Source: Sporolactobacillus terrae DSM 11697 (GTDB lineage: Bacteria > Bacillota > Bacilli > Bacillales > Sporolactobacillaceae). From it: a stretch of 64,000 bases of DNA. The stretch spans positions 1 to 64,000 of the forward strand of contig NZ_JFZC01000041.1 of NCBI RefSeq assembly GCF_000648615.1, given 5' to 3'. The notes under the pieces were generated by a model. It did no database searches, was not told the DNA's origin, and saw only the letters and a list, made by a program, of their open reading frames with translations. The position numbers and the translations under genes were made by a program. How positions within the stretch are numbered: the first letter of the stretch is position 1; each line of letters starts with the position of its first letter. This document shows, in pieces, positions 1 through 8,157 of the stretch.

Positions 1-86
1 TTCCCATCCCGAACACGGTCGTTAAGCTCTTCTGTGCCGATGGTAATTGGGGGCTGTCCCCCTGTGAGAGTAGGTCACTGCCAGGC
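1..86 (+). rRNA. rrf: 5S ribosomal RNA, 3' part (truncated by window start)
   Basis: The sequence reads through the conserved 5S segments TCCCATCCCGAACACG, GTTAAGCTC and the GTGAGAGTAGGTC region and ends in TGCCAGGC. About the first 30 nt lie outside the window. Two tRNA genes follow on the same strand, as is normal at the end of a Bacillales rrn operon. The exact 3' end is estimated from the pairing segment CCAGGC. Confidence 0.93.
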
Positions 87-199
87 AATTGAGAGAGGCA
101 GGAAGTCATTGGTATGGCAACCTGTTTCTTATTCTATTTATAATGTAAACTTCCCCAATATGGGAAAGTACATTATAATATACATATTTTATTAAGTAT

Positions 200-274
200 T
201 CCACAGTAGCTCAGTGGTAGAGCAATCGGCTGTTAACCGATCGGTCGTAGGTTCGAATCCTACCTGTGGAGCCA
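200..274 (+). tRNA. tRNA-Asn (GTT)
   Basis: Complete cloverleaf with acceptor TCCACAG/CTGTGGA, a GTT anticodon in the stem-loop ATCGG-CTGTTAA-CCGAT, a TTCGAATC T-loop and an encoded CCA. It lies directly downstream of 5S rRNA and one base before tRNA-Thr, so it is probably co-transcribed with the rrn operon. Confidence 0.97.
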
Positions 275-275
275 T

Positions 276-349
<74 letters not shown>

Positions 350-363
350 TACTTATAAAACAT

Positions 364-413
364 TGATGCACCAAGGATTTTAGCCAATGGCTGACCTTGA
401 TGCATCTTTTATT
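364..413 (+). terminator. Rho-independent terminator of the rrn/tRNA operon
   Basis: Inverted repeat GATGCACCAAGG ... CCTTGATGCATC followed by a T-rich run (CTTTTATTTT), directly after tRNA-Thr. Confidence 0.8.
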
Positions 414-740
414 TTAATTAACAACTGACTAAATTGCTGATTAAATTTGATAAAAACGATTCTGCATTGCTTCTCATTGACGCCCTCTTGAAAGGGGGAT
501 ACTGATGCTGTCAGATAGAAAGAAATAATCCGTCTCATATGCTCGGGCAGGAGCTGAGACGGATCACTCTGTAAGCTATTCGTTTAGTGCCGCATCCGCT
601 CTGTGCGGATAGGGCCATTCCGTCAGTGTTGTGCGTGCGCTGAAAGAAAAATACAACGAATGGAACGATCTGGAATTTCAGGGGCATTAAACGTTGAAGT
701 AGCCGGTTTCTTTGATCCATTTTTTTGTTAATAAGTTATT
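414..740. other. Intergenic stretch without a recognisable gene
   Basis: No open frame with a ribosome binding site is visible. The only structure is a hairpin at 530-562. The short open frame here lacks coding character. Confidence 0.6.
530..562 (-). terminator. Hairpin, probable minus-strand terminator
   Basis: CCGTCTCA and TGAGACGG form an 8-bp stem. On the minus strand a T-rich stretch (ATTATTTCTTTC) follows. It could terminate transcription from the acetyltransferase gene, although it lies about 180 bp past the stop. Confidence 0.45.
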
Positions 741-1286
741 TCAAACGTTCAGCCGGCCCATAACGAGCGTGCTATAATAGCAGCCATCCGATAAATAGTT
801 GTCATTCCTGAGGATACCTTCAACTTCAAAGCCGAACCTTTTATATACGTTTATTGCTTTTTCATTGGTTTCCAAAACGTTAAGTGTGATTTTTTTCAGA
901 TGAATGGTTTCGGCCCATGCAATCGATTCTTGAAGCAGATGGGGGCCAAGATGTAAGCCCCAGTACTTCTTTAGTACGCAGACACCGAATTCAGCTTTGT
1001 GGGCTAGGCGTTTTAAATGATTGCCCTCGCATCTTGAGAATCCGGCGATCTTGTGATCCACGAGTGCGACAAGAAAAAGGTTCTTTGGATCTGCTGAGTC
1101 ATGCTTAATCAGCTGTTCGAATTCAGAAGGAGTGATGAATGCTTCACCCGCTTCTCGATCCATGTTCTCCGTCTCACCGTCAATCTGTACACGAATTTTT
1201 GATAAGTACGCGGCATCATCAGGCTGCGCGGAGCGAATGGTACAGGCACCTCCTTTAATCGTAAATTCTTTTTGCTTGATGATCAT
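741..1286 (-). CDS. GNAT-family N-acetyltransferase
   Basis: A 181-residue single-domain protein of the Gcn5-related N-acetyltransferase fold, which transfers acetyl from acetyl-CoA to an amine. The N-terminal strand and helix (about residues 15-50), the core strand region FGVCVLKKYWGLHLG with the acetyl-CoA loop (about 105-118), and the C-terminal IHLKKITLNVLETNEKAINVYKRFGFEVEG block (about 133-160) are typical of RimI/RimJ-like enzymes. The substrate cannot be read from sequence. It is transcribed alone on the minus strand, and a GGAAGTGAT segment upstream of the ATG may serve as ribosome binding site. Confidence 0.85.
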   Translation of the reverse strand: MIIKQKEFTIKGGACTIRSAQPDDAAYLSKIRVQIDGETENMDREAGEAFITPSEFEQLIKHDSADPKNLFLVALVDHKIAGFSRCEGNHLKRLAHKAEFGVCVLKKYWGLHLGPHLLQESIAWAETIHLKKITLNVLETNEKAINVYKRFGFEVEGILRNDNYLSDGCYYSTLVMGRLNV

Positions 1287-1306
1287 GTACGGATCACTTC
1301 CTTATT

Positions 1307-1585
1307 TTGAAGGGGCTATGCGCCGCTCCATTTATCTTATTATTGCCGCTAATGATGCTGCTCAAAAAAAATCCACTTGGCTATTTGCTTGCACCGGTGA
1401 TGCTGGTGTTCGCACTCATAACGTCAGCAAATAGTATCGTGCTGATATTCGTAACGATGATAAATACAGATCAAAATACATGGCCGTCAATCGTGATTTT
1501 CTCGATGTTGCTTGGTGTTTGTCTTTGTGTTCTCTGTTCTATATTGAGACATGTGATTGCACCCCCACGTGGCATTACCGATTAA
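1307..1585 (+). pseudogene. Probable 3' fragment of a polytopic membrane protein gene
   Basis: An open frame of 92 codons begins at a TTG with no convincing ribosome binding site. It encodes two or three hydrophobic segments around LKKNPLGYLLAPVMLVFALI, a pattern I associate with the C-terminal end of larger integral membrane proteins. The reading is that the 5' part has been lost and replaced by the divergent acetyltransferase promoter region. It could instead be a genuine small membrane protein. It shares the bidirectional terminator at 1604-1637 with the CNNM gene. Confidence 0.4.
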
Positions 1586-1603
1586 CACATGGTCAGGAAA
1601 AGT

Positions 1604-1637
1604 AAAACACGCCAACTCATAAGGAGTGGCGTGTTTT
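1604..1637. terminator. Bidirectional rho-independent terminator
   Basis: A perfect stem AAACACGCCACTC-type repeat (AACACGCCAACTC / GAGTGGCGTGTT) flanked by A-run and T-run sits between two convergent frames. Confidence 0.88.
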
Positions 1638-1643
1638 TTCTAT

Positions 1644-2984
1644 TTATGAGGCGGCGGAACTGCTGGCAGGGTTGATGAATTTAATCCCAATCTTCTCGAG
1701 CCGGTTGCCGTTTACGGATTTAACCGTGAACAGCATGTTCTTGTATGTTACGGTCGGCTTGAAGCCTTCATCAGGTATTGAGCCAATCTGGCTGAGCATC
1801 CATCCGGCGAGTGTGTCAAACTCGGGAACATCAATATCGGTTTTAAAATGATGATTGAAGGCATCGAGCTCCATCGATCCGTCAGCAAGATAAGTGGATT
1901 CATCGATCCGCGTCAGCGGCTGTTTTGTTTCATCATACTCATCTTCGATCTCACCGACGATCTCTTCAATCAAATCTTCCATCGTAACGATACCGGCGAA
2001 ACCGCCGTATTCATCAATCAACACGGCTAAATGCTGATGGCTATCACGCATTTCTTTTAACAGATCGTCAATATATCTCGTTTCCGGTACAAAGAAGGCT
2101 TCACGCATCACGGAGCGCAAAGCGACGTTTTCAAAGCCGACTTTGCTTGCAGCGTGAAAATAGTCTTTGATGTTCAAAAGGCCGATGATGCGATCACGGT
2201 CCTGTTCATAAACCGGAATACGTGAATACTTTTCACTTAAAATCAACTCGGTCAGCTGATCCGGCGGTGTATCGGCATCAATGATAAAGGAATCGGTTCG
2301 GGCAGTCATAATTTCTCTGGCGATTTTATCATCCAGTTCAAAGACACCACGAATCATTTCCAACTCTTCGGTATTCACCGAGCCGTCTTCCTGGCCGGAT
2401 TGTGCGAGCAATTTGATTTCTTCACGCGAATTAACCTGTTCTTTTCCATCTTCTTTACCGACATGAATAACCTTGGCCAGCACATTGACGGAAAAAGATA
2501 AAAACATGACAAAGGGATAAGTGAATTTGCCAATTAAGAAAATAGGCCTTGCAGCGAATGCAGCAATACGTTCAGCGTTCTGAAGCGCAATTCTTTTCGG
2601 AAACAGCTCACCGAATACCAGCGTGATGTAAGAAAGCACGAGGGTAATCACAGCGATGGAAAGTTCCTTTGCATAAGGAATCGTTCCGAGAAACGATGCA
2701 AATTGGTTTGCTAAACCGGTTGCGGCGGATGCACTTGAGAAAAAGTTGGCTAAAGTAATGCCCACTTGGATGGTTGCTAGGAATCTGCTTGGATCATCGA
2801 TCACTTTGCTAATGATTAGTGCCTTTTTATTGCCGGCAGCCGCCTGTCTTTCAATACGCTTCTTATTCAAGGAAACAAGCGCAATCTCAGCGGCAGCAAA
2901 AAAAGCATTAATTAATGTAAGGACCCCGATCAATCCAAATTGAAAGAACAACGGACTCCCAGGGTCATCTGAAGGACTATCCAC
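1644..2984 (-). CDS. CNNM/CorC-type hemolysin-family membrane protein (possible Mg2+/Co2+ efflux)
   Basis: 446 residues in the standard order: DUF21/CNNM transmembrane domain (about 15-200; LINAFFAAAEIALVSLNKKR at the first helix), a CBS pair (about 220-335; REIMTARTD ... RIPVYEQDRDRIIGLLNIKD ... HLAVLIDEYGGFAGIVTMED) and a C-terminal CorC/HlyC domain (about 350-435). Family members include YrkA/YhdP/MpfA of Bacillus, linked to magnesium export. The start is a GTG with a GGGAGAG site nine bases upstream. It is monocistronic between the 1604 terminator and the phn locus. The ion is inferred from the family, not seen. Confidence 0.88.
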   Translation of the reverse strand: MDSPSDDPGSPLFFQFGLIGVLTLINAFFAAAEIALVSLNKKRIERQAAAGNKKALIISKVIDDPSRFLATIQVGITLANFFSSASAATGLANQFASFLGTIPYAKELSIAVITLVLSYITLVFGELFPKRIALQNAERIAAFAARPIFLIGKFTYPFVMFLSFSVNVLAKVIHVGKEDGKEQVNSREEIKLLAQSGQEDGSVNTEELEMIRGVFELDDKIAREIMTARTDSFIIDADTPPDQLTELILSEKYSRIPVYEQDRDRIIGLLNIKDYFHAASKVGFENVALRSVMREAFFVPETRYIDDLLKEMRDSHQHLAVLIDEYGGFAGIVTMEDLIEEIVGEIEDEYDETKQPLTRIDESTYLADGSMELDAFNHHFKTDIDVPEFDTLAGWMLSQIGSIPDEGFKPTVTYKNMLFTVKSVNGNRLEKIGIKFINPASSSAAS

Positions 2985-3104
2985 GGAAACAATCTCTCCC
3001 TTTTATAAAATTAAGTGATATAGTTTCATTATATTTGATTTTATGAATTTAATCCATAATTAATTCGCACGAATCATGACCATTTATTGGCTTGAACATG
3101 GGCA

Positions 3105-3974
3105 TCAGTGTATGCAACGCGTCTGTGTCATGCGTTTTTTTCTAGTTTCAATCATTTCGAGTGCATGGTGACCAACCCCCTTGTCGCCGATCCGAGATCC
3201 GGTGTCACTGTAAAAGCCATGATAGTCAGAGCCGCCGCTGATCACAAGGTCATATTTCTCGGCGAGCTGCAGCGCATGGCGCTCTGCCTGTGAATCATGG
3301 AGCGGGTGGTAGACCTCAATCCCTTCAAGGCCGGCACGCACCCATTCAGACACAGCGGCAAAATTATCAAACTGGCCAGGGTGGGCAAGCACGGGGACAC
3401 CTCCGGCTGCACGGATTGCACGAATCGCCTCGAAAGCGTCGAGATAATGGACCGATACATATGCCGCACCTTGTTTGTGCCCGGCACCAGCGCGTGCGAA
3501 CAGCTTGCGATACAGATCGCCATAGATTGTATCGGTATATCCCTTCTTAAACAGCACATGCATGATGTGCTGTTTGTAGACATTTGTGCTTTCTTTCGCC
3601 AACTCGGCGACTTCTGCCCATGTGAGCGGATAGCCTGCTTGGATGAGTCTTTCGACCATTTGCCGAGCCGCTTGCTGACGCTCGGCACGCATCGGCGCGC
3701 ACAGATGCTCCAATACCGGGTGACCCGTTTCGATGAATAGACCGAGAAGATGTGCACGGCGGTTGCGGGTGAAGTCATAGGCGGAAATTTCAATACCGGG
3801 AATGAGCGTAATGCCGATCTTTCTGCTGTATTCAGCGGCGCGCGCGAGTCCTAGAGTCGTATCATGATCCGTGATTGCCAGATGATCCACACCGTTGTGT
3901 TTTGCCTGATCAAGAACCGCTTCAATGGAATCGGAATTGTCAGAGATGGATGTGTGGCAGTGCAGGTCAATCAT
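3105..3974 (-). CDS. phnPP: PHP-domain phosphoesterase, probable PhnPP (phosphoribosyl cyclic phosphate hydrolase)
   Basis: 289 residues with PHP metal motifs: HCHT near the N-terminus, ITDHDT (about 34-39), PGIEIS (about 59-64), LAHPGQFD (about 197-204) and a C-terminal SGGSDYHG. PHP proteins of this kind in C-P lyase operons (Eggerthella PhnPP) open 5-phosphoribosyl 1,2-cyclic phosphate and remove phosphate, giving ribose 5-phosphate. They stand in for the metallo-beta-lactamase PhnP, which is absent here. It overlaps the upstream acetyltransferase gene by 8 bp and is the last gene of the minus-strand phn operon. Assignment rests on family plus context; RNase AM-type PHP activity is the alternative. 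Confidence 0.75.
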   Translation of the reverse strand: MIDLHCHTSISDNSDSIEAVLDQAKHNGVDHLAITDHDTTLGLARAAEYSRKIGITLIPGIEISAYDFTRNRRAHLLGLFIETGHPVLEHLCAPMRAERQQAARQMVERLIQAGYPLTWAEVAELAKESTNVYKQHIMHVLFKKGYTDTIYGDLYRKLFARAGAGHKQGAAYVSVHYLDAFEAIRAIRAAGGVPVLAHPGQFDNFAAVSEWVRAGLEGIEVYHPLHDSQAERHALQLAEKYDLVISGGSDYHGFYSDTGSRIGDKGVGHHALEMIETRKKRMTQTRCIH

Positions 3975-4416
3975 CAGCCTTAACCTCCGTTCGAAAACTC
4001 ATGCCGTGCTGCTCAAATCCAAGCTTCTCATAAAAAGCATGAGCGCCGCTGCGTTTTATGTCGCTTGCAAGCATTAGTTTGTAGCAGTTTTGCTTGGCTG
4101 CGCGGCGCATGGCGTCCTGCATCATCTTTTTCCCAATCCCTTGTCCGCGGGCGGCTCCAGCGACCACAACATTTTCAACGATTGCGATTTTTTTTCCGCC
4201 GTGGCCAAAGTTATCAAGAATGATCAGCGTATAGGAAGCGATGAGTTGTGCTGCATCAAAGAGACCATAAATCTTATAGTAAGGATAATCATTGAGACGA
4301 TTCAGCAGCTGGGGGGCTTTGTTTACGGGCAGCCGGTTCTGAGCATCCAAATCACCGAGCAAATCAAGGTACTGATCGATCGCTGTACGGTCGAGTTCCT
4401 TCCATTCAATTGTCAT
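3967..4416 (-). CDS. GNAT acetyltransferase, PhnO-like (aminoalkylphosphonate N-acetyltransferase)
   Basis: 149 residues, about the size of E. coli PhnO (144). It is a compact GNAT domain with the acetyl-CoA loop ARGQGIGKKMM (about 88-98) and a C-terminal FYEKLGF motif. It overlaps the phnL stop by ATGA and the PHP gene by 8 bp, so it is translationally coupled within the C-P lyase operon. PhnO-type enzymes acetylate aminoalkylphosphonates so they can be used or detoxified by C-P lyase. That role is inferred from position; the sequence itself only shows a GNAT fold. Confidence 0.75.
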   Translation of the reverse strand: MTIEWKELDRTAIDQYLDLLGDLDAQNRLPVNKAPQLLNRLNDYPYYKIYGLFDAAQLIASYTLIILDNFGHGGKKIAIVENVVVAGAARGQGIGKKMMQDAMRRAAKQNCYKLMLASDIKRSGAHAFYEKLGFEQHGMSFRTEVKADD

Positions 4417-5123
4417 TGAGCGGCCTCCTTGAGCAACCCATTTTGTAAGCGGAAGGTTCGATCGACCACCGATTCCATAAAATCCAAATCATGAAAGATG
4501 CCGATCATGGTCGTCCCGCGTTGTTTCAATTCTTGGATGCGTTCTTTTACCGAAGCTTTTGATGCTTGATCGAGCGATGCAGTGGGTTCGTCCAGCAGCA
4601 GCAGTTTTGTTTGCCGAACCATAGCCCGTGCCAAATTGAGGCGTAATTTTTCGCCGCCGCTGAACGTTTTCGGATACGTATCCCAGAGTACTTCGCGCAG
4701 ATTGAAGTGGGTCAGCATCGCTTTTGCTCGCATGCGTGCAGCAGCTTCGCCTTCTCCCATTTCGAGCAGCGATTCCATGACGAATTCGAGAGCAGTCATC
4801 CGCGGCATGATGCTGAGAAACTGAGAGACATAGCCGATTTCTTCTTTACGAAGGCGCAGCATCGTGCGTTCGGAAGCCTCGGCCAGATCGATGCGTCCAT
4901 AGCGATCCGATGCATAGTGTATGTGCCCGTTGCTCGGTAAATAAGTACGGTAGATGCACTTGATAATTGTTGATTTGCCGCTGCCGCTTTGACCGGTGAT
5001 TCCGAGAAATTCTCCTTGATTCACCGAAAAATGAATGTTGCGGCAGCCGGTAATCTTTTTGTCATTAAATTGATGGATGGTAAATGTTTTCTCAAGATGA
5101 TCGACATGGAGCAATTCTTCCAT
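4413..5123 (-). CDS. phnL: PhnL, ABC-type ATPase component of the C-P lyase pathway
   Basis: 236 residues, an ABC ATPase with Walker A GQSGSGKS (about 45-52), signature FSGGEKLRLNLARAM and Walker B LLLLDEPTASLD. With PhnG-H-I it is needed for the nucleosidase step that joins a phosphonate to ATP-derived ribose triphosphate, and it binds the core complex on PhnK. The ATG at 5123 is chosen because GAGGTG lies six bases upstream; an in-frame GTG at 5132 sits inside that site. The gene is unusually separated from phnM by about 127 bp that contain a short open frame. Confidence 0.92.
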   Translation of the reverse strand: MEELLHVDHLEKTFTIHQFNDKKITGCRNIHFSVNQGEFLGITGQSGSGKSTIIKCIYRTYLPSNGHIHYASDRYGRIDLAEASERTMLRLRKEEIGYVSQFLSIMPRMTALEFVMESLLEMGEGEAAARMRAKAMLTHFNLREVLWDTYPKTFSGGEKLRLNLARAMVRQTKLLLLDEPTASLDQASKASVKERIQELKQRGTTMIGIFHDLDFMESVVDRTFRLQNGLLKEAAQ

Positions 5124-5128
5124 TTTAC

Positions 5129-5254
5129 TCACCTCTGTACCTGAATAAGTTTGCTAAATGCATGGTAATCCCAAAGCGCTTCATCAAAACAACTGTACTT
5201 GGTGCGATGGTGCGCCGTTCGCTTAGGCGTGTTCTGCTGGAAGTATTGGATCAA
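5129..5254 (-). CDS. Possible small ORF in the phnM-phnL gap
   Basis: 41 codons starting at a TTG that overlaps the phnM stop as TTGA and ending in the TGA inside the phnL ribosome binding region. The predicted peptide is hydrophilic and ends ...DEALWDYHAFSKLIQVQR. The same frame stays open for about 30 codons upstream inside the phnM 3' end. No clear ribosome binding site precedes the TTG, so expression would depend on coupling to phnM. I do not recognise it; it may be the relic of a longer gene or a chance frame. Confidence 0.3.
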   Translation of the reverse strand: MIQYFQQNTPKRTAHHRTKYSCFDEALWDYHAFSKLIQVQR

Positions 5255-6441
5255 CGCTTCAAGGCCGGCTGATGGTGTGCAGTCAGATAGTTCATACGGC
5301 AGACTTCTGAGCCATCGACGAAAACATGCTGCAGCAGTGGTTGTTTCGTTTCGCTGACACCGACGATCAGTAAATCAGCTTTCTTCCCAGATTCAATCGA
5401 GCCGATGTCGTGATCGAGCTTCAGTGCGCGCGCCGGATTCAGTGTAACGGTGTTGAATGCTTGGGGCGCATCTATGCCCAGATCATAGTGGAGCTTGAAC
5501 GCTGCATGCAGCAGTGATGCCGGGTAATAATCCGAGCAGAAAAGATCAACGAGACCTTCACGAACCGCATCAAGCGCAGATAAATTATTGCTGTGTGATT
5601 TGCCAAGCAGCAGATTCGGTGCACCCATCACAACACGCATGCCCAGCTTTCGTGCATAACGAGCCGCCTCTAGAGTGATTGGAAATTCACTGATTTCCGC
5701 TTGCCAGCTGCGGATTAAGTCGAGCTTTTCAATCGTATCATCGTCATGGGATGCAACCGGTATGCCGCATGTGTTTGCAAGATGGGCCAATTGCTGCAGC
5801 ATTTGCGGATCCAATTTCTCCTGCTTTTTCGTATCTTCAATCATCTGTTCCGCTTCTTTCTTGGAGAAGTGGCGATGTTCGATCAGCAGCCTTCTTTGCA
5901 CTTCCAAATCGCGATACTGTCCTTGACCCGGCGTGTGATCGGTGAGTGAAAATTCGTCGATCTTTCCGTCACGGAGCAGTGCCGATACCGCTTCAACCGC
6001 ATCAATATTGGCAATTTCAAAACGCAGATGCGTCTTGTGCCGAATCAAGTGGGGACCTTGAGCAAGGCGGTGGATGGAATCCATGAGCGCATAAACCGTT
6101 TCATTTTGACGTGCTTTCCGTATCGTGTTTTGTTTCATCAGGGAAACGGCATGAAAGATGGTGGTGATCCCTTCTGCAGCGAGCTTCTTCTCCAATTCGG
6201 CAAACGAGAGTTCGATCGCAAAACGACTGGTTGGCCGCGGTTCAATTTCAACTTCAATCGCATCACTGTGTGAATCAATCAAACCGGGAATCAGCCATCT
6301 GCCGCCAGCGTCGAGATCTGAAGCAGTCACGCTTTCCGGTGCGCCGGCTTCAATGCGGCTGATGCGGGATGCTTCAATCGTGACCGATCCGTTTTCAATC
6401 ACACGGTTAGGCAAAACAATGTTTGCATGATAGATTTTCAT
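5251..6441 (-). CDS. phnM: PhnM, ribose 1-methylphosphonate 5-triphosphate diphosphatase
   Basis: 396 residues of the amidohydrolase superfamily. The product cleaves pyrophosphate from alpha-D-ribose 1-alkylphosphonate 5-triphosphate, giving the PhnJ substrate. Visible metal-site motifs are PGLIDSHSDAIE (about 50-61), a HAVSLMKQ strand, a DH of SLTDHTPGQGQYRD (about 146-159), SHDDDT (about 230-235) and a C-terminal LFCSDYYPASLL with catalytic Asp. The C-terminus extends about ten residues past the usual RMNY ending. It lies 9 bp downstream of phnK in the operon. Confidence 0.95.
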   Translation of the reverse strand: MKIYHANIVLPNRVIENGSVTIEASRISRIEAGAPESVTASDLDAGGRWLIPGLIDSHSDAIEVEIEPRPTSRFAIELSFAELEKKLAAEGITTIFHAVSLMKQNTIRKARQNETVYALMDSIHRLAQGPHLIRHKTHLRFEIANIDAVEAVSALLRDGKIDEFSLTDHTPGQGQYRDLEVQRRLLIEHRHFSKKEAEQMIEDTKKQEKLDPQMLQQLAHLANTCGIPVASHDDDTIEKLDLIRSWQAEISEFPITLEAARYARKLGMRVVMGAPNLLLGKSHSNNLSALDAVREGLVDLFCSDYYPASLLHAAFKLHYDLGIDAPQAFNTVTLNPARALKLDHDIGSIESGKKADLLIVGVSETKQPLLQHVFVDGSEVCRMNYLTAHHQPALKR

Positions 6442-6450
6442 AAAGACACC

Positions 6451-7296
6451 TCACAATAAAGAATGGACAAGCAGTTGTGTATAGGTATGTTGCGGGTCTT
6501 CAAGGATTTGATCGGTCAAGCCGGCTTCGATGCAGCGGCCTTGTTTCATAACCAAGGTCCGATCGCACAGCATACGAATGACGCCAAGGTCATGGGAGAC
6601 GACAAGCATGGCGGTTCGGTTTTCGCGCTGAATGCGCCGGATCAGATCAAGGACACGTGCCTGCACCGACAGGTCTAAGCCGGTCGTCACTTCATCCAGC
6701 AAAAGAATCGGCGGCTTGTTGGCCAGGGCTTTGGAAATTTGCACACGCTGCTGCATGCCGCCGCTGAAATGGGCCGGTGCTTCATCCATGCGCGTGATTG
6801 GAATTTCTACATGATCTAGAAGGTCTGCGGCACGGCTGCGAATGGCGCGTACATTGAAATCACCGGCTGCGATTAATTTTTCAGCAATGTTGCCGCCGCT
6901 GGAAAAGTTCATCTTCAGCCCGATCCAGGGATTCTGGTATACCATGCCCATGAGATGGTTGCGAATGTAGCGCTTTTGCTGCGCGGATTCAAGGAAAATA
7001 TTGCGCGGTCCTTTGTTATAAGTAGCAATGGTTGCCGATCCGCTTGTCACGGGCGAATCAAAATAGAGACTTTGAACAAGCGAGCTTTTTCCCGATCCGC
7101 TCTCGCCAACAATCCCAAGAATTTCACCTTCATAGAGATCAAAACTGATGTCATTGCAGGCCAAAACACTGCCGCAATGCGGACAATGACTGCTGCCAGA
7201 TGGAAGATTCTGGGGGTTCCGGCAAGTGGCACAGCCTTTTCCAAAGCGTTTCATCAAATGACGTACTGCGAGCAACGGCCGATCTTCATTTCCCAT
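6451..7296 (-). CDS. phnK: PhnK, ABC-type ATPase of the C-P lyase complex, with a four-cysteine insert
   Basis: 281 residues. Walker A GESGSGKS is at 64-71, signature FSGGMQQRVQISKALA and Walker B ILLLDEVTTGLD follow. PhnK docks on PhnJ of the PhnGHIJ core. Between the first strand and Walker A there is an insert with two CxxC pairs (Cys22/25 and Cys38/41, the second as CPHCG), a zinc-ribbon-like element that the short E. coli PhnK lacks. The ATG at 7296 overlaps the phnJ end by 11 bp; the longer open frame upstream is not coding. Confidence 0.94.
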   Translation of the reverse strand: MGNEDRPLLAVRHLMKRFGKGCATCRNPQNLPSGSSHCPHCGSVLACNDISFDLYEGEILGIVGESGSGKSSLVQSLYFDSPVTSGSATIATYNKGPRNIFLESAQQKRYIRNHLMGMVYQNPWIGLKMNFSSGGNIAEKLIAAGDFNVRAIRSRAADLLDHVEIPITRMDEAPAHFSGGMQQRVQISKALANKPPILLLDEVTTGLDLSVQARVLDLIRRIQRENRTAMLVVSHDLGVIRMLCDRTLVMKQGRCIEAGLTDQILEDPQHTYTQLLVHSLL

Positions 7297-8155
7297 GCTG
7301 CGCACCTCGCTCCCGGCATTTGCGGCAATAGCCGGTATCGGAACATTGATAGAAGGTCTGTCCGGCGGCCTCATCATAGAGTTCATCGAGGAAGCTGTCC
7401 GTGCTCCCGCACAGACGGCAGCTGCAGCCTTCAAAGTGTTCGACTTCAAAAGGATAGTCGTCAAAAGCGAGCGGCTCCACGTCGGTATAGGGAGGGATCG
7501 CATAGATTTTCTTTTCCCGTCCGGCGCCGAATAAAAATAACCCTTCTGCTTGATGGAGCTTCGGAAGATCGTATCGAGGGATCGGACTAGGCGCAAAAAT
7601 GTAGCGTTTATGGGCCAATGCCGGATAGTCGGCGCCAATGCTGATTTTCCCCCACTTGACAATGTCTTCATAAAGCCGCAGCCAGATGCCGCTGTAGTCC
7701 ATTTCTGCATGCAGGTGTTTGCTTTTCTTTTCTTTCGGCTCGACGAATCGCAGCGGTTCAGGGATCGGCACTTGAAACACGAGGATTTGATCGGCACGAA
7801 TCGGTACTTCGGGAATACGGTGCCGTGACTGAATCAGGGTCGCCTGCTCGGCATCAGTTGTTACGGCAACATTGGTGCACGCCTGTACCAGCTTTTTAAT
7901 ACTGACGGCATTAACGCTGTCGTCATTGCCTTGATCAATCACCTTCAAGGTATCGCCATCGCCGATCAAAGAGAGGGTGAGCTGCAGGCCGCCGGTGCCC
8001 CAACCACGGCCGATCGGCATTTCTCGTGATGCAAACGGCACCTGATAGCCGGGAATCGCCACAGCCTTCAGTGTGGCGCGGCGAATTTCTTTCTTCGAAC
8101 CCTCATCGAGAAATGCGTAGTTGTACGTTTGTTTCAACGGCGTGTGCATCGCCAT
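7286..8155 (-). CDS. phnJ: PhnJ, alpha-D-ribose 1-methylphosphonate 5-phosphate C-P lyase
   Basis: 289 residues. This is the radical SAM enzyme that breaks the carbon-phosphorus bond, releasing the hydrocarbon and ribose 1,2-cyclic phosphate 5-phosphate. The Gly radical region GRGWGTGGLQLTLSLIG (about 49-65) and the C-terminal cysteine set CSCRLCG ... FYQCSDTGYCRKC (about 246-280), which binds the 4Fe-4S cluster and supplies the thiyl Cys, are present. It starts 2 bp after phnI and overlaps phnK by 11 bp. Length and motifs match complete functional enzymes. Confidence 0.96.
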   Translation of the reverse strand: MAMHTPLKQTYNYAFLDEGSKKEIRRATLKAVAIPGYQVPFASREMPIGRGWGTGGLQLTLSLIGDGDTLKVIDQGNDDSVNAVSIKKLVQACTNVAVTTDAEQATLIQSRHRIPEVPIRADQILVFQVPIPEPLRFVEPKEKKSKHLHAEMDYSGIWLRLYEDIVKWGKISIGADYPALAHKRYIFAPSPIPRYDLPKLHQAEGLFLFGAGREKKIYAIPPYTDVEPLAFDDYPFEVEHFEGCSCRLCGSTDSFLDELYDEAAGQTFYQCSDTGYCRKCRERGAQHGK

Positions 8156-8157
8156 AT

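Noticed and set aside
6955-7590. 211-codon plus-strand frame opposite phnK/phnJ
   Set aside because: It spans two well-supported genes in antisense and lacks coding character.
6451-7797. Longer PhnK starting upstream of 7296
   Set aside because: The extra frame overlaps phnJ and shows no family similarity; the ATG at 7296 gives normal PhnK length.
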